Source of the DNA: [Clostridium] symbiosum
Lineage (GTDB): Bacteria; Bacillota; Clostridia; Lachnospirales; Lachnospiraceae
NCBI GenBank assembly: GCA_036419695.1
Contig: CP143946.1
Location: 2,722,001 to 2,786,000 of the forward strand
Direction of reading: 5' to 3'
Length of the DNA stretch: 64,000 nt
Below, one piece after another: positions 25,732 to 33,289 of this stretch (its first letter is position 1; the number at the start of each line of letters is the position of its first letter). Both the position numbers and the translations under genes were made by a program. The notes below the pieces were generated by a model that did no database searches, was not told the DNA's origin, and saw nothing but the letters and a program-made list of their open reading frames with translations.

Positions 25732-26610
25732 TTACTCAATATTCTGAATCTGTTCCCTGACCTTCTCGATCTCGGTCTTCAAGGCAATCGCCTTGTCGGA
25801 TACTTCCAGATCATTGGCCTTGGAAAGGATCGTGTTGGCCTCGCGGTTCATCTCCTGGGCAATAAAGTCGAGCTTTCTGCCCACGCTTCCGCCGGCAGTC
25901 AGTTCCGCTTTCGTAGCCTCGATATGGCTTCTGAGACGCACGGTCTCCTCATCGGTACAAATCTTATCGGCGAAAATAGTAACTTCTGCGGCAATTCTGC
26001 CTTCATCGATGGAAGAACTTTCCAGAAGCTCCTTCACCTTCTCTTCCAGCCTGGTTCTGTATTCATCCATGATCTTCGGCGAGCGTTTCTCTACCTCGTC
26101 CACCAGACCGGTCATATAGTCAAGCTTACCCAGAAGATCATTCTTCAGGTTCTCGCCTTCCGTGATTCTGCTGTCCACAAACCTGACGGCGGCCCCGCTG
26201 ACGGCCTCCTCCAGAATCTTCCACATATGCTCCTCGTCCTCCGGCTCCTGCTCCATCGTAAGGATCTCAGGAAATCTTGCCAGCGACGATACCCGGACAT
26301 CGTTCTCGATGCCGAACTGCTCCGACATCCTGCGGAAATATTCCATGTATTCTGCCGCCAGAGAGGCATTGTAGTTAAGAGACATCCGGCCTTCGGTATA
26401 GTCTTCATAGGAAATAAACAGATCCACCTTGCCGCGCTGGATATACTTCTTGAGCAGATTTCGGATCCCTGCTTCAAAGAAATTAAACTTCTTCGGCATC
26501 TTGATGCTCAGATCCAGATAACGGTGGTTAACCGCCTTCATCTCCACTGAAATCTTATATTCTTCCGTCGCAATTTCACAACGTCCGAACCCGGTCATAC
26601 TCTTTAACAT
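25732..26610 (-). CDS. YicC family endoribonuclease-like protein
   Basis: A 292-residue YicC/YloC protein with N-terminal MLKSMTGFGRCE and the conserved C-terminal GRKLDFIAQEMNREANTILSKA. YicC-family members are reported endoribonucleases acting on small RNAs; the stationary-phase role is family knowledge. First gene of the yicC-gmk-rpoZ operon. Confidence 0.93.
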   Translation of the reverse strand: MLKSMTGFGRCEIATEEYKISVEMKAVNHRYLDLSIKMPKKFNFFEAGIRNLLKKYIQRGKVDLFISYEDYTEGRMSLNYNASLAAEYMEYFRRMSEQFGIENDVRVSSLARFPEILTMEQEPEDEEHMWKILEEAVSGAAVRFVDSRITEGENLKNDLLGKLDYMTGLVDEVEKRSPKIMDEYRTRLEEKVKELLESSSIDEGRIAAEVTIFADKICTDEETVRLRSHIEATKAELTAGGSVGRKLDFIAQEMNREANTILSKANDLEVSDKAIALKTEIEKVREQIQNIE

Positions 26611-26642
26611 GACAGTACCCTCTTTCGTCCATAGATAATGGT

Positions 26643-26671
26643 ATTATAATGCAAATGGGAAAGGGAGTCAA
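26643..26671 (-). promoter_or_regulatory. Promoter of yicC-gmk-rpoZ
   Basis: Minus strand TTGACT (26666-26671), 17-base spacer, TATAAT (26643-26648). The palindromic element A begins about 17 bases upstream of the -35 box. Confidence 0.75.
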
Positions 26672-26687
26672 CTGAATTGTGTGGGAT

Positions 26688-27240
26688 TTAGTTGAGATGC
26701 GGGGACGCCTCTGTAAGCCGGCGGACGGGGGAGTGGGTTGGATGAATGGGACTTCAGTCCCGGCGAATGGTTGTGGTGAGGGGGAATCCAGGAGAAAAGA
26801 TTCCTTCCCCAGGCAGGTTGTCGACGGGACTGAAGTCTCAGGGAAGGTTGTTGCCCCGTCCGCCGGCTTCAGGGCTGATTGTCTCTTTCGTCAAGTAAGG
26901 GAATACCCCTCCCCTTTGAAGAAATAAGAACAAATCAACGGCCGCAGGCCGGGGTTTCGGGATAGCGAAAACCTTCGCGTTTTCAGTCCCGGGTCATAAC
27001 CTGCCTGTGGGAAGAAGGGAGAAAAAGATTCCGCAGGGAACCTGGGAGTTCATCGGCACTTACCGAGGTATTTTCGAGGTTAGTGTCCGTTATGTACTCC
27101 AAAGAGCGCGAGCGTTTCCCGAAGGAACTTTTTCTGCCCGGATTCCCCACCTGCGACAAAATTAAAGCCCGGGACTGAAGACTCATCCCCCTCTCACCAT
27201 CCCGACCCCCGGCCGTCGGCGGCGTTCTCATTTTTCAGCC
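26688..27240. repeat. Palindromic intergenic element, copy A (small plus large module)
   Basis: This GC-rich stretch between the chromate-type transporter gene and the yicC promoter holds no credible gene. It starts TTAGTTGAGATGCGGGGACG. AAGCCGGCGGACGGGG (from about 26716) pairs perfectly with its complement near 26853-26868, enclosing a small module bounded by GGGACTTCAGTCCC (26748) and GGGACTGAAGTCTC (26826). A second, large module runs from TTCAGTCCCGG (about 26982) to GGGACTGAAGACTC (27171-27184) and contains a nested stem core. The right end overlaps the chrA-type stop codon. See copies B and C. Confidence 0.75.
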
Positions 27241-27771
27241 TATCAGTAGCCCCAGCGCCGCCGCCAGCAGCATGGTTTTCGGCACCGACAGACGGAACTT
27301 GTACATGGCGCCGCCTGTGATGAGGGCGATGACGACCAGATTCCAGTGAACCGCAAAGCTGCCGCCCATAAATGTGCCGCCGCTGAGCGTGAGCACAACT
27401 GCGGCCAGCATTCCCACGCAGGCCGGGCGGATTCCCCACAGGGCGTGTTCCATCCAGGGGTTTCCCTTTAAGCGTTTCAGGAAGTGGGCTGCCAGCATGC
27501 AGAGAGTCAGGGAGGGAACCATGACTCCGAGGCTGCTGAGCAGGGCGCAGGGAATGCCGTCTATCCGGTAGCCGACAAAGGTGGCGCAGTTAATTCCCAT
27601 GGAGCCCGGCGTAATCTCGGCCAGCGCCATGACGTCCATTACCTGCGCTTCGGTCATCCATCCGTTCGCCGTCACCTCGTCCAGGATAACCGGGATCATC
27701 GTGAGGCCTCCAAAGCTGCAAAATCCAATCCGTATAAATGCAAATACCAGTTTAAGATAAATCTCTGCCAC
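27235..27771 (-). CDS. Chromate transporter family protein (ChrA half), second gene
   Basis: A 178-residue membrane protein of the short-chain CHR family, one ChrA half. It contains FGGLTMIPVILDEV and the ITPGSMGINCATFVGYR segment. It overlaps the preceding half-gene by 20 bases, and the two would form a heterodimer of antiparallel halves. The family exports chromate in some species, but in gut Clostridia the substrate is not established. The stop codon lies in the end of palindromic element A. Confidence 0.88.
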   Translation of the reverse strand: MAEIYLKLVFAFIRIGFCSFGGLTMIPVILDEVTANGWMTEAQVMDVMALAEITPGSMGINCATFVGYRIDGIPCALLSSLGVMVPSLTLCMLAAHFLKRLKGNPWMEHALWGIRPACVGMLAAVVLTLSGGTFMGGSFAVHWNLVVIALITGGAMYKFRLSVPKTMLLAAALGLLIG

Positions 27772-28330
27772 GGCCTCTCCTCTCCTTTACATACATCACA
27801 ATTCCGATAAGCCCGCACAGGACGACAATCGCCAGTTTATTCAGATCGGAAACCACGCAGATGACGGTAACGATAATTCCTATAAGATAGGTAGCCCTGT
27901 CGGTCAGGGCATTCTTTTTTAATTTCCACGCAGCGCCGATGATGACGGGAATGACGGCGCTTCTGACCCCGTTCATCATCCGGATCACATAGGGATTATT
28001 GCAGAAAATATCATAAAAATTAGTGATGACCGCGATGACAATCACCGCCGGTGAGACAAGGCCGAAGGAAGCGGCGAACGCTCCCGGGACGCCGGCCACC
28101 GTATAGCCGAACAGGACCGAATAATTGACAATCATAATGCCCGGCAGAGACTTCGCCACGGACATGAAATCCAGGATCTGCTCCTCGGTCACCCAGTCCC
28201 TTTTTTTGCAGAACTCATCTTCTATCTGGGCGATAATACTCCATCCGCCTCCAAATGTAAAACAGCCTATTTTAAACATCGTGCAGTATATCACGAGCAG
28301 TTTTTTATATTGTTCTTTCAAACCCATCAT
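27752..28330 (-). CDS. Chromate transporter family protein (ChrA half), first gene
   Basis: A 192-residue CHR-family membrane protein with CFTFGGGWSIIAQIEDEF near the N-terminus and the MSVAKSLPGIMIVNYS motif. It starts ahead of the second half-gene and overlaps it, so both halves are co-translated. Divergent from the LysR gene, which may regulate it. Confidence 0.88.
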   Translation of the reverse strand: MMGLKEQYKKLLVIYCTMFKIGCFTFGGGWSIIAQIEDEFCKKRDWVTEEQILDFMSVAKSLPGIMIVNYSVLFGYTVAGVPGAFAASFGLVSPAVIVIAVITNFYDIFCNNPYVIRMMNGVRSAVIPVIIGAAWKLKKNALTDRATYLIGIIVTVICVVSDLNKLAIVVLCGLIGIVMYVKERRGRGRDLS

Positions 28331-28408
28331 CCCCCTTTCTAATTTATTATACCCTCAGGGCCAAGCAGTGTCAAAGCGGTCATTAACTGCCTGCCCAAAA
28401 CTCTGTCA

Positions 28409-28437
28409 TTGCTATTTTTTCCCGGAAATGATATGAT
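28409..28437 (+). promoter_or_regulatory. Promoter of the LysR gene
   Basis: TTGCTA (28409-28414), 17-base spacer, TATGAT (28432-28437), in the 164-base space shared with the divergent chromate-type transporter genes. Confidence 0.6.
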
Positions 28438-28494
28438 CGTAACACAGCACCGCTTCAGGGGCTGCAAAAGCAAACACAGACGGGGGAATATTCA

Positions 28495-29403
28495 ATGAAT
28501 CTTAAACATGCCCAGTACATGCTCACTGTCCTTCAGGAAGGAAGTATCACCGGTGCGGCAAAAAAGCTCTATGTATCCCAGCCTTCTCTGAGCCAGATGA
28601 TCAAACTCGTGGAGACCAATCTGGGGACACCGATTTTTAACCGTTCCACCGAGCCTCTCACCCTGACCTATGCCGGTGAAAAATATATGGAAGCTGCCCA
28701 GCAGATTCTGACCATCAATGCGAATCTCGCCAAAGAGATTGAGGAAATCACGCAGGAGGATCACGGAAAACTCCGGTTCGGCGTTCCCGTTCAGAGAGGA
28801 ATGCAGGTGCTTCCCTACGTGCTGCCTAAATTTTTTAAGATGTACCCTTACGTGGATGTGGAGGTTTTCGAGCAGGGATCGGGACTGATGGAGAATATGG
28901 TCCTGGACGGAACCGTGGATATGGCCTGCATGACGACCACCGCCCGGCACAGCGAACTCAAATATATCCTGGTGGAGAACGAGGATCTCGTCCTCCTGAC
29001 TTCCAGAAATACGGCCCTGGCCAAACGGATTCCAGAGGGAACTCCCATCCAGATTACGGAGGCGCGCAATGAGAAGTTTGTATCCAACAAGCCGGGGCAC
29101 AGTGTAAGGGCGGTTCAGGATAACCTTTTTATCACCAATGACATGCATCCGAAGATCATCCTGGAGACGGTCAGCATCGAGGTGGAGAAAAAAGTCTGCA
29201 TTGCCTGCGACGCCGTCATGATCTGCCCCAAAAACTACATTGAGAAGACGCCGGAGATGCAGGAAAAGTCTGTTACATATCCGATTCTCAACACCGACAG
29301 CCAGCGCCACTGCTATATCTGTCACAGAAAGAATCTGTACCTGACCAAATATATGCGTGATTTCATCAACATCCTGGTTGAAGTAGAAAATCCATTCCTA
29401 TAA
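28495..29403 (+). CDS. LysR-family transcriptional regulator
   Basis: A 302-residue LysR regulator. The winged helix is residues about 1-60 (YMLTVLQEGSITGAAKKLYVSQPSLSQMIKLVE) and the rest is an effector-binding domain. It is divergent from the chromate-type transporter genes and convergent with tctA. LysR genes most often act on the divergent neighbour, so the transporter pair is the better candidate target; control of the tct/cit genes cannot be excluded. Confidence 0.92.
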   Translation: MNLKHAQYMLTVLQEGSITGAAKKLYVSQPSLSQMIKLVETNLGTPIFNRSTEPLTLTYAGEKYMEAAQQILTINANLAKEIEEITQEDHGKLRFGVPVQRGMQVLPYVLPKFFKMYPYVDVEVFEQGSGLMENMVLDGTVDMACMTTTARHSELKYILVENEDLVLLTSRNTALAKRIPEGTPIQITEARNEKFVSNKPGHSVRAVQDNLFITNDMHPKIILETVSIEVEKKVCIACDAVMICPKNYIEKTPEMQEKSVTYPILNTDSQRHCYICHRKNLYLTKYMRDFINILVEVENPFL

Positions 29404-29412
29404 TAGTATCAA

Positions 29413-29466
29413 GAACCCCGGCTGACCTTACTCTGCTTTTACAGAGTGAGATGTCAGCCGGGGTTC
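29413..29466. terminator. Long hairpin between convergent lysR and tctA
   Basis: A 14-base perfect stem, GAACCCCGGCTGAC (29413-29426) with its complement (29453-29466), encloses a second stem ACTCTG/CAGAGT. Neither side has a strong T-run, but the position between convergent genes suggests bidirectional termination. Confidence 0.55.
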
Positions 29467-29509
29467 CTGCATAGACAGCGGCCTGTTTAAAACACACAGC
29501 TCACCGTAT

Positions 29510-31021
29510 CTATTTACTTTCTGCTTTGTTTTTGACTAAAAGTGGTTTAACAAAAGGATAAATCAGCATGATGATACAGCAAATCATGATGACTGCGGTG
29601 ATCGGCTTGGTGAAAATCGCCGACATGCTTCCGTTTGTCAGCGTATACGCACGGCGGAAGTTGGATTCGCACATCTGTCCGAGTACAAGACCAAGTACAA
29701 GGGCGGCTGAATTGTATCCCAGCTTTACAAACATATATCCGATAATTCCGGCGCCTGCCATCAGGGCAACATCGCCTGTATTATTGTTCAGCGCATAGGC
29801 GCCGATCGCAGCCATCATAATGATAACCGGCCCAAGGATACTGTAAGGCACGGAAAGAATTTTGGCGAATACTTTCGCCACTGCCATCGCTACGATTACC
29901 ATGATAATATTTGTTACAAGCATGGAACCGAATACGGATGCAAGGTACTCAGGCTGAGTCTTAACAAGCATAGGTCCAATCTGAACGCCTTTGATTACAA
30001 GAGCCGTCATCATGATAGCCGCAGCGTTCCCTCCCGGGATACCCAGGGAGAGCAGAGGCACCATCGAACCGCCGGTAGCCGCGTTGTTGGCCGCCTCGGA
30101 GGCCACGATGCCGTCCGGGATACCGGTTCCCAGTTTTTCGGGATGTTTGGAAACTTTCTTCTCAATCGCATAGGATAAGAAGGAAGCGATAGTTGCGCCG
30201 GCGCCCGGAAGGATGCCTACAATCGTACCGATTACGGAAGAACGGATCATTGTAAACTTTGTTTCCCATACTTCCCGGAAGTTTGGGAGAACCGTCTTCA
30301 TCTTTGTGGATGATTTGCCGGTTGCATCTTTTTCCGTGTCAATCTTCTTCGGCTTAACCGTCTGCTTGAGAACCTCGGTCACGGCGAAAAGTCCAATCAT
30401 CACCGGAATCATCTCAATACCGGAAAGCAGTGTGGAGTTGCCCCAGGTGAAACGGGCGATTCCAAGCATCGGGTCCATTCCGACACAGGCGAGCAAAAGG
30501 CCTAAGAGTCCGGAAATCAGTGTTTTCACAATATTGTCGCTGTCCAGACAGGACAGAACGGAAAGTCCGAGGAAGGATACCGCAAACAGCTCGGAAGGGC
30601 CGAACTGGAGGGCTACCGTTGCCAGCTGAGGAGATACGAGAGCCATGGCAAATGCGGCAACAAGACCGCCTACGGCGGACGCGATCAGCGAAAATCCAAG
30701 AGCCTTGCCCGCCTCACCTCTCTGGGCCATCGGATAACCGTCGAACGTTGTGGGCGCACTGGAAGGTGTTCCCGGAATACGGAACAGAATGGCCGTGATT
30801 CCGCCGCCTGTAATCGATGCGCAATATACGGAAACCAGGAACGCAATCGCGATAACCGGATTCATCGCATAAGCAAATGGAAGAGCCAGGGCAACCGCCA
30901 TCGATGCACTTACGCCAGGCATCGCCCCAAATATAACACCTAAAACCGTACCTGCTACTAAAAGGAAAAATGTAGAAGGCGTAAATACTATTTTTAAACC
31001 AGTCAGTAATAAATCAAACAT
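29510..31021 (-). CDS. tctA: Tripartite tricarboxylate transporter, large permease TctA
   Basis: A 503-residue TctA-type permease with about 11-12 membrane segments and the family signature GAMPGVSASMAVALALPFAYAM in the N-terminal half and GILPGAGATIASFLSYAIEKK in the second. With TctB and the binding protein TctC it forms a sodium- or proton-driven tricarboxylate uptake system. Next to citrate lyase genes, citrate is the most likely substrate. Confidence 0.94.
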   Translation of the reverse strand: MFDLLLTGLKIVFTPSTFFLLVAGTVLGVIFGAMPGVSASMAVALALPFAYAMNPVIAIAFLVSVYCASITGGGITAILFRIPGTPSSAPTTFDGYPMAQRGEAGKALGFSLIASAVGGLVAAFAMALVSPQLATVALQFGPSELFAVSFLGLSVLSCLDSDNIVKTLISGLLGLLLACVGMDPMLGIARFTWGNSTLLSGIEMIPVMIGLFAVTEVLKQTVKPKKIDTEKDATGKSSTKMKTVLPNFREVWETKFTMIRSSVIGTIVGILPGAGATIASFLSYAIEKKVSKHPEKLGTGIPDGIVASEAANNAATGGSMVPLLSLGIPGGNAAAIMMTALVIKGVQIGPMLVKTQPEYLASVFGSMLVTNIIMVIVAMAVAKVFAKILSVPYSILGPVIIMMAAIGAYALNNNTGDVALMAGAGIIGYMFVKLGYNSAALVLGLVLGQMCESNFRRAYTLTNGSMSAIFTKPITAVIMICCIIMLIYPFVKPLLVKNKAESK

Positions 31022-31037
31022 ACCTTACACTCCTTCC

Positions 31038-31538
31038 TTAAAATGGCAGTTTTGTTTCAAAGAACAATGCAAACTCACGGAAAATACCGGTACCTCTGGC
31101 GAGCATAATATCAAGCGCTCCCTGGAACAGTAAGTAGAGGATGGCCGTAATAATAAGGGCCATAATAACCAGGAATCCTATCCTCCGTTCCCCTAAAAGC
31201 ACACCGTAGGCGATCAGGAACAGGAACGAAACCGGTATAAATCCGATAATCGGCATCAGCACGGCCATAACCGCTACTAAAATCATGCCGACAAATAATT
31301 TACTTTTTAAGAATTCTCCCAGATTGAATCCGGCGGTCAGCTTCTCTCCGCTTCCCTTCATCTTTTTCAAAGAATTCACTATATTCACGATTATTAATAT
31401 TATAAGAAGGACGAGAATAATTCTCGGCCAGAACGCTGCACCAAGTTCTGTCGCTGTAGGAGCTGGTGACTCGGCGCCTACCAGGAAGAAAAGGTATATG
31501 CAGAAGATTCCCAATACAAGTGAAAAAATAATGTCCAA
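31038..31538 (-). CDS. tctB: Tripartite tricarboxylate transporter, small permease TctB
   Basis: A 166-residue four-helix membrane subunit of the TctB type, located between tctC and tctA on the same strand. Hydrophobic segments are near residues 1-18, 33-50, 75-105 and 118-135. TctB sequences are weakly conserved, so the call leans on the tctCBA gene order and topology. Confidence 0.88.
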   Translation of the reverse strand: MDIIFSLVLGIFCIYLFFLVGAESPAPTATELGAAFWPRIILVLLIILIIVNIVNSLKKMKGSGEKLTAGFNLGEFLKSKLFVGMILVAVMAVLMPIIGFIPVSFLFLIAYGVLLGERRIGFLVIMALIITAILYLLFQGALDIMLARGTGIFREFALFFETKLPF

Positions 31539-31574
31539 ATCAGATAACCTGCCTTTCCCTGCCTCTTTATTCAG

Positions 31575-31598
31575 GGGGAGCGGATAAATCCACTCCCC
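31575..31598 (-). terminator. Hairpin between tctC and tctB (attenuator-like)
   Basis: Minus strand GGGGAGTGGAT pairs with ATCCGCTCCCC over a two-base loop, with one G-U pair that works only for minus-strand RNA. There is no T-run. It may protect the tctC mRNA end or reduce tctBA expression relative to the binding protein. Confidence 0.5.
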
Positions 31599-31649
31599 TC
31601 AGTTTCATTGTTTTAAATATTCATTTGCAGTCAACATCTGTTAAATCAA

Positions 31650-32678
31650 TTATTTAGTACCGAACATTTCTGTTAAATCTTTGTAATCGTTATCCCAGGA
31701 TGCCTGGTAATCTGCCGTATTTAACCAGCCCTGTCTCTGATCGAGGCCCTGCTGTTTTGCCCATGTCTGGAATTCTTCGCTGGCTACTGCTTTTTCTGCT
31801 GCTGCTTCGAACGCCTTGATAGCTGCTTCAGGAGTTCCTTCGGTATAGAAAATACCGCGGGACGGTCCAAAGTAGCAGTCCAGTCCAAGGTCGCCTGCGC
31901 TGTCTACGTTCTCAAATCCCGCCAGTGTCAGTTTTTTCTCCGTACAGGACATAACAACCTTCATATCGCCGGATTCCAGCATAGCGGAAACCTCTGCCGG
32001 CCCTACACATGCCAGATCCACATGTCCGCCGATAACGTCTGCGTTTAACTGGGAACCTTCGGTGTAAGCAACTGCCTCCACATCGCCTTCAAATGCCGCT
32101 TCCACACATGCTGCATCCAGACCTGTGATTGTCATAACGCCGCATTTCACCTTGCCCGGGTTAGCCTGTGCATATTCTTTCAGCTCTGCATAGTTGTTGT
32201 ATGGTGACTTTGAGCTGGTAACGAAAATATTGCAGTCGTGTACGAGCTGGCACAGCGGTTTGATTTTTCCGTATACGTCGAAATCGGTTGCACCGGAAAT
32301 CTGCGCTAACATCGGGGACTGGGTACAAAGTAAATATGTATATCCATCGGCCGGCTGGCTGGTCGCGAACTGTACGCCGGTAACGCCGCCTGCACCTGCT
32401 TTGTTATTAACGACTACGGATACGCCAAGTTCTTTCTCAAGAGCGGAAGCAAATGTACGGAGTGTTGTATCGGCTCCGCCGCCTGTGCCCCATGGACAGA
32501 TAATCTCAATGTTCCTCTCCCATTTCCAATCCTCAGCGCCTGCCGCTGCTTCCTGTCCGCCCTCGGCTGCTTTTGTCTCTGCCGGTTTGTCTGCTGTACC
32601 GGAACTGCTGCTTCCACATCCTGCGAGGCTTACTGCCATTGCTGCTGCCAATGCCAGACTAATCACTCTTTTCTTCAT
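31650..32678 (-). CDS. tctC: Tripartite tricarboxylate transporter, substrate-binding lipoprotein TctC
   Basis: A 342-residue Bug/TctC-family solute-binding lipoprotein. Signal MKKRVISLALAAAMAVSL, lipobox LAGC (Cys near 21), Ala/Glu linker to about residue 50, then the binding domain (ICPWGTGGGADTTLR near 60-75, GAGGVTGVQFA). It would capture tricarboxylate outside the membrane and hand it to TctAB. First gene of the tctCBA unit with its own promoter. Confidence 0.93.
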   Translation of the reverse strand: MKKRVISLALAAAMAVSLAGCGSSSSGTADKPAETKAAEGGQEAAAGAEDWKWERNIEIICPWGTGGGADTTLRTFASALEKELGVSVVVNNKAGAGGVTGVQFATSQPADGYTYLLCTQSPMLAQISGATDFDVYGKIKPLCQLVHDCNIFVTSSKSPYNNYAELKEYAQANPGKVKCGVMTITGLDAACVEAAFEGDVEAVAYTEGSQLNADVIGGHVDLACVGPAEVSAMLESGDMKVVMSCTEKKLTLAGFENVDSAGDLGLDCYFGPSRGIFYTEGTPEAAIKAFEAAAEKAVASEEFQTWAKQQGLDQRQGWLNTADYQASWDNDYKDLTEMFGTK

Positions 32679-32746
32679 AATATCTTCTCCTTTTCACTCA
32701 TTATTTTGGTTTGCTGCAGGGTGCTGCTTTCCAAACCCTTGATTCT

Positions 32747-32774
32747 ATTATACCGTTTTTTAGCAGTTTTTCAA
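32747..32774 (-). promoter_or_regulatory. Promoter of tctCBA
   Basis: Minus strand TTGAAA (32769-32774), 16-base spacer, TATAAT (32747-32752), about 70 bases before the tctC ATG. Confidence 0.65.
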
Positions 32775-32788
32775 CACTTCTTGTATGA

Positions 32789-32832
32789 ATTGTACAATTT
32801 TTGGTGCTTTTAACGAATTATAATTGTGCAAT
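32789..32832. promoter_or_regulatory. Candidate operator pair upstream of tctC
   Basis: Two palindromic decamers, ATTGTACAAT (32789-32798) and ATTGTGCAAT (32823-32832), are spaced 34 bases centre to centre and lie 15 bases upstream of the tctC -35 box. Equal helical phasing (about three turns) suggests a dimeric regulator binding two sites. The regulator is unknown. The surrounding 32679-33270 gap otherwise shows only a hairpin at 33001-33036 and the citF terminator. Confidence 0.45.
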
Positions 32833-33000
32833 TATACCAGTCATAAGATAATACTTATGTGCCGCGAAACCATATAAAATAAGGTTTTTTTACATTTCTT
32901 TTACAAAAATTTTATAAACTGCCGTTTTTGAAAAAAACTATCGGAACGCTTTTTTTTGTTCAAAGTGACATTTATTGTATTTTTACACGTGCAATGTTCT

Positions 33001-33036
33001 ATTCTGAAAGCAGGCGGAACAGCCTGGAATCAGAAT
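33001..33036. repeat. Nested inverted repeat in the tctC-citF gap
   Basis: ATTCTGA with TCAGAAT outside and CAGGC with GCCTG inside, around GGAACA. No T-run follows on either strand. Purpose not evident. Confidence 0.4.
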
Positions 33037-33127
33037 CGGTCTGCGTGATCATCAGGGCGAGCCTCTAAAAGATTCCGTGAAAATTTCTTATTCCATCGGA
33101 ATTTCGAAAATTTTTCCGGTAAAAACG

Positions 33128-33173
33128 GTAAAAGAGCCGGTTTTCCGCTGATTCAGGAAAACTGGCTCTTTTA
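33128..33173. terminator. Terminator after citF
   Basis: AAAAGAGCC plus GTTTTCC on one arm pairs with GGAAAAC plus GGCTCTTTT on the other (33130-33146 and 33155-33172), one mismatch. The T-rich 3' arm works on both strands; on the minus strand it ends the citDEF transcript. Confidence 0.8.
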
Positions 33174-33289
33174 GCCGAACTGATATTCTGGTGGAACTCA
33201 TTTTTTAGTTGAACTCATATTCTGTCGAACTCATATTCTGGTAGAACTTATTTTTTAGTTTAACTTAAATCTAGTCGAACTGATACTCC
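33174..33289. repeat. Degenerate 50-base tandem repeat copied from the end of citF
   Basis: Two tandem 50-base units (33174-33223 and 33224-33273), roughly 80 percent alike by eye, each begin G(C/T)CGAACT(G/C)ATA. A third partial start, from 33274, is the last codons of citF. The repeated piece is therefore related to the final codons of citF, so the units look like decayed duplications of the gene end inside its 3' untranslated region. Confidence 0.65.

Noticed and set aside
26679..26927. Open frame in palindromic element A (plus strand) as a gene
   Set aside because: It lies wholly in the repeat, is low-complexity and contains the repeat-derived arms; the minus-strand frame at 26983-27231 has the same problem.
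28495..29403. LysR gene as certain regulator of citrate genes
   Set aside because: It is convergent with tctA and divergent from the chromate-type genes; LysR targets are usually divergent, so this was left open.
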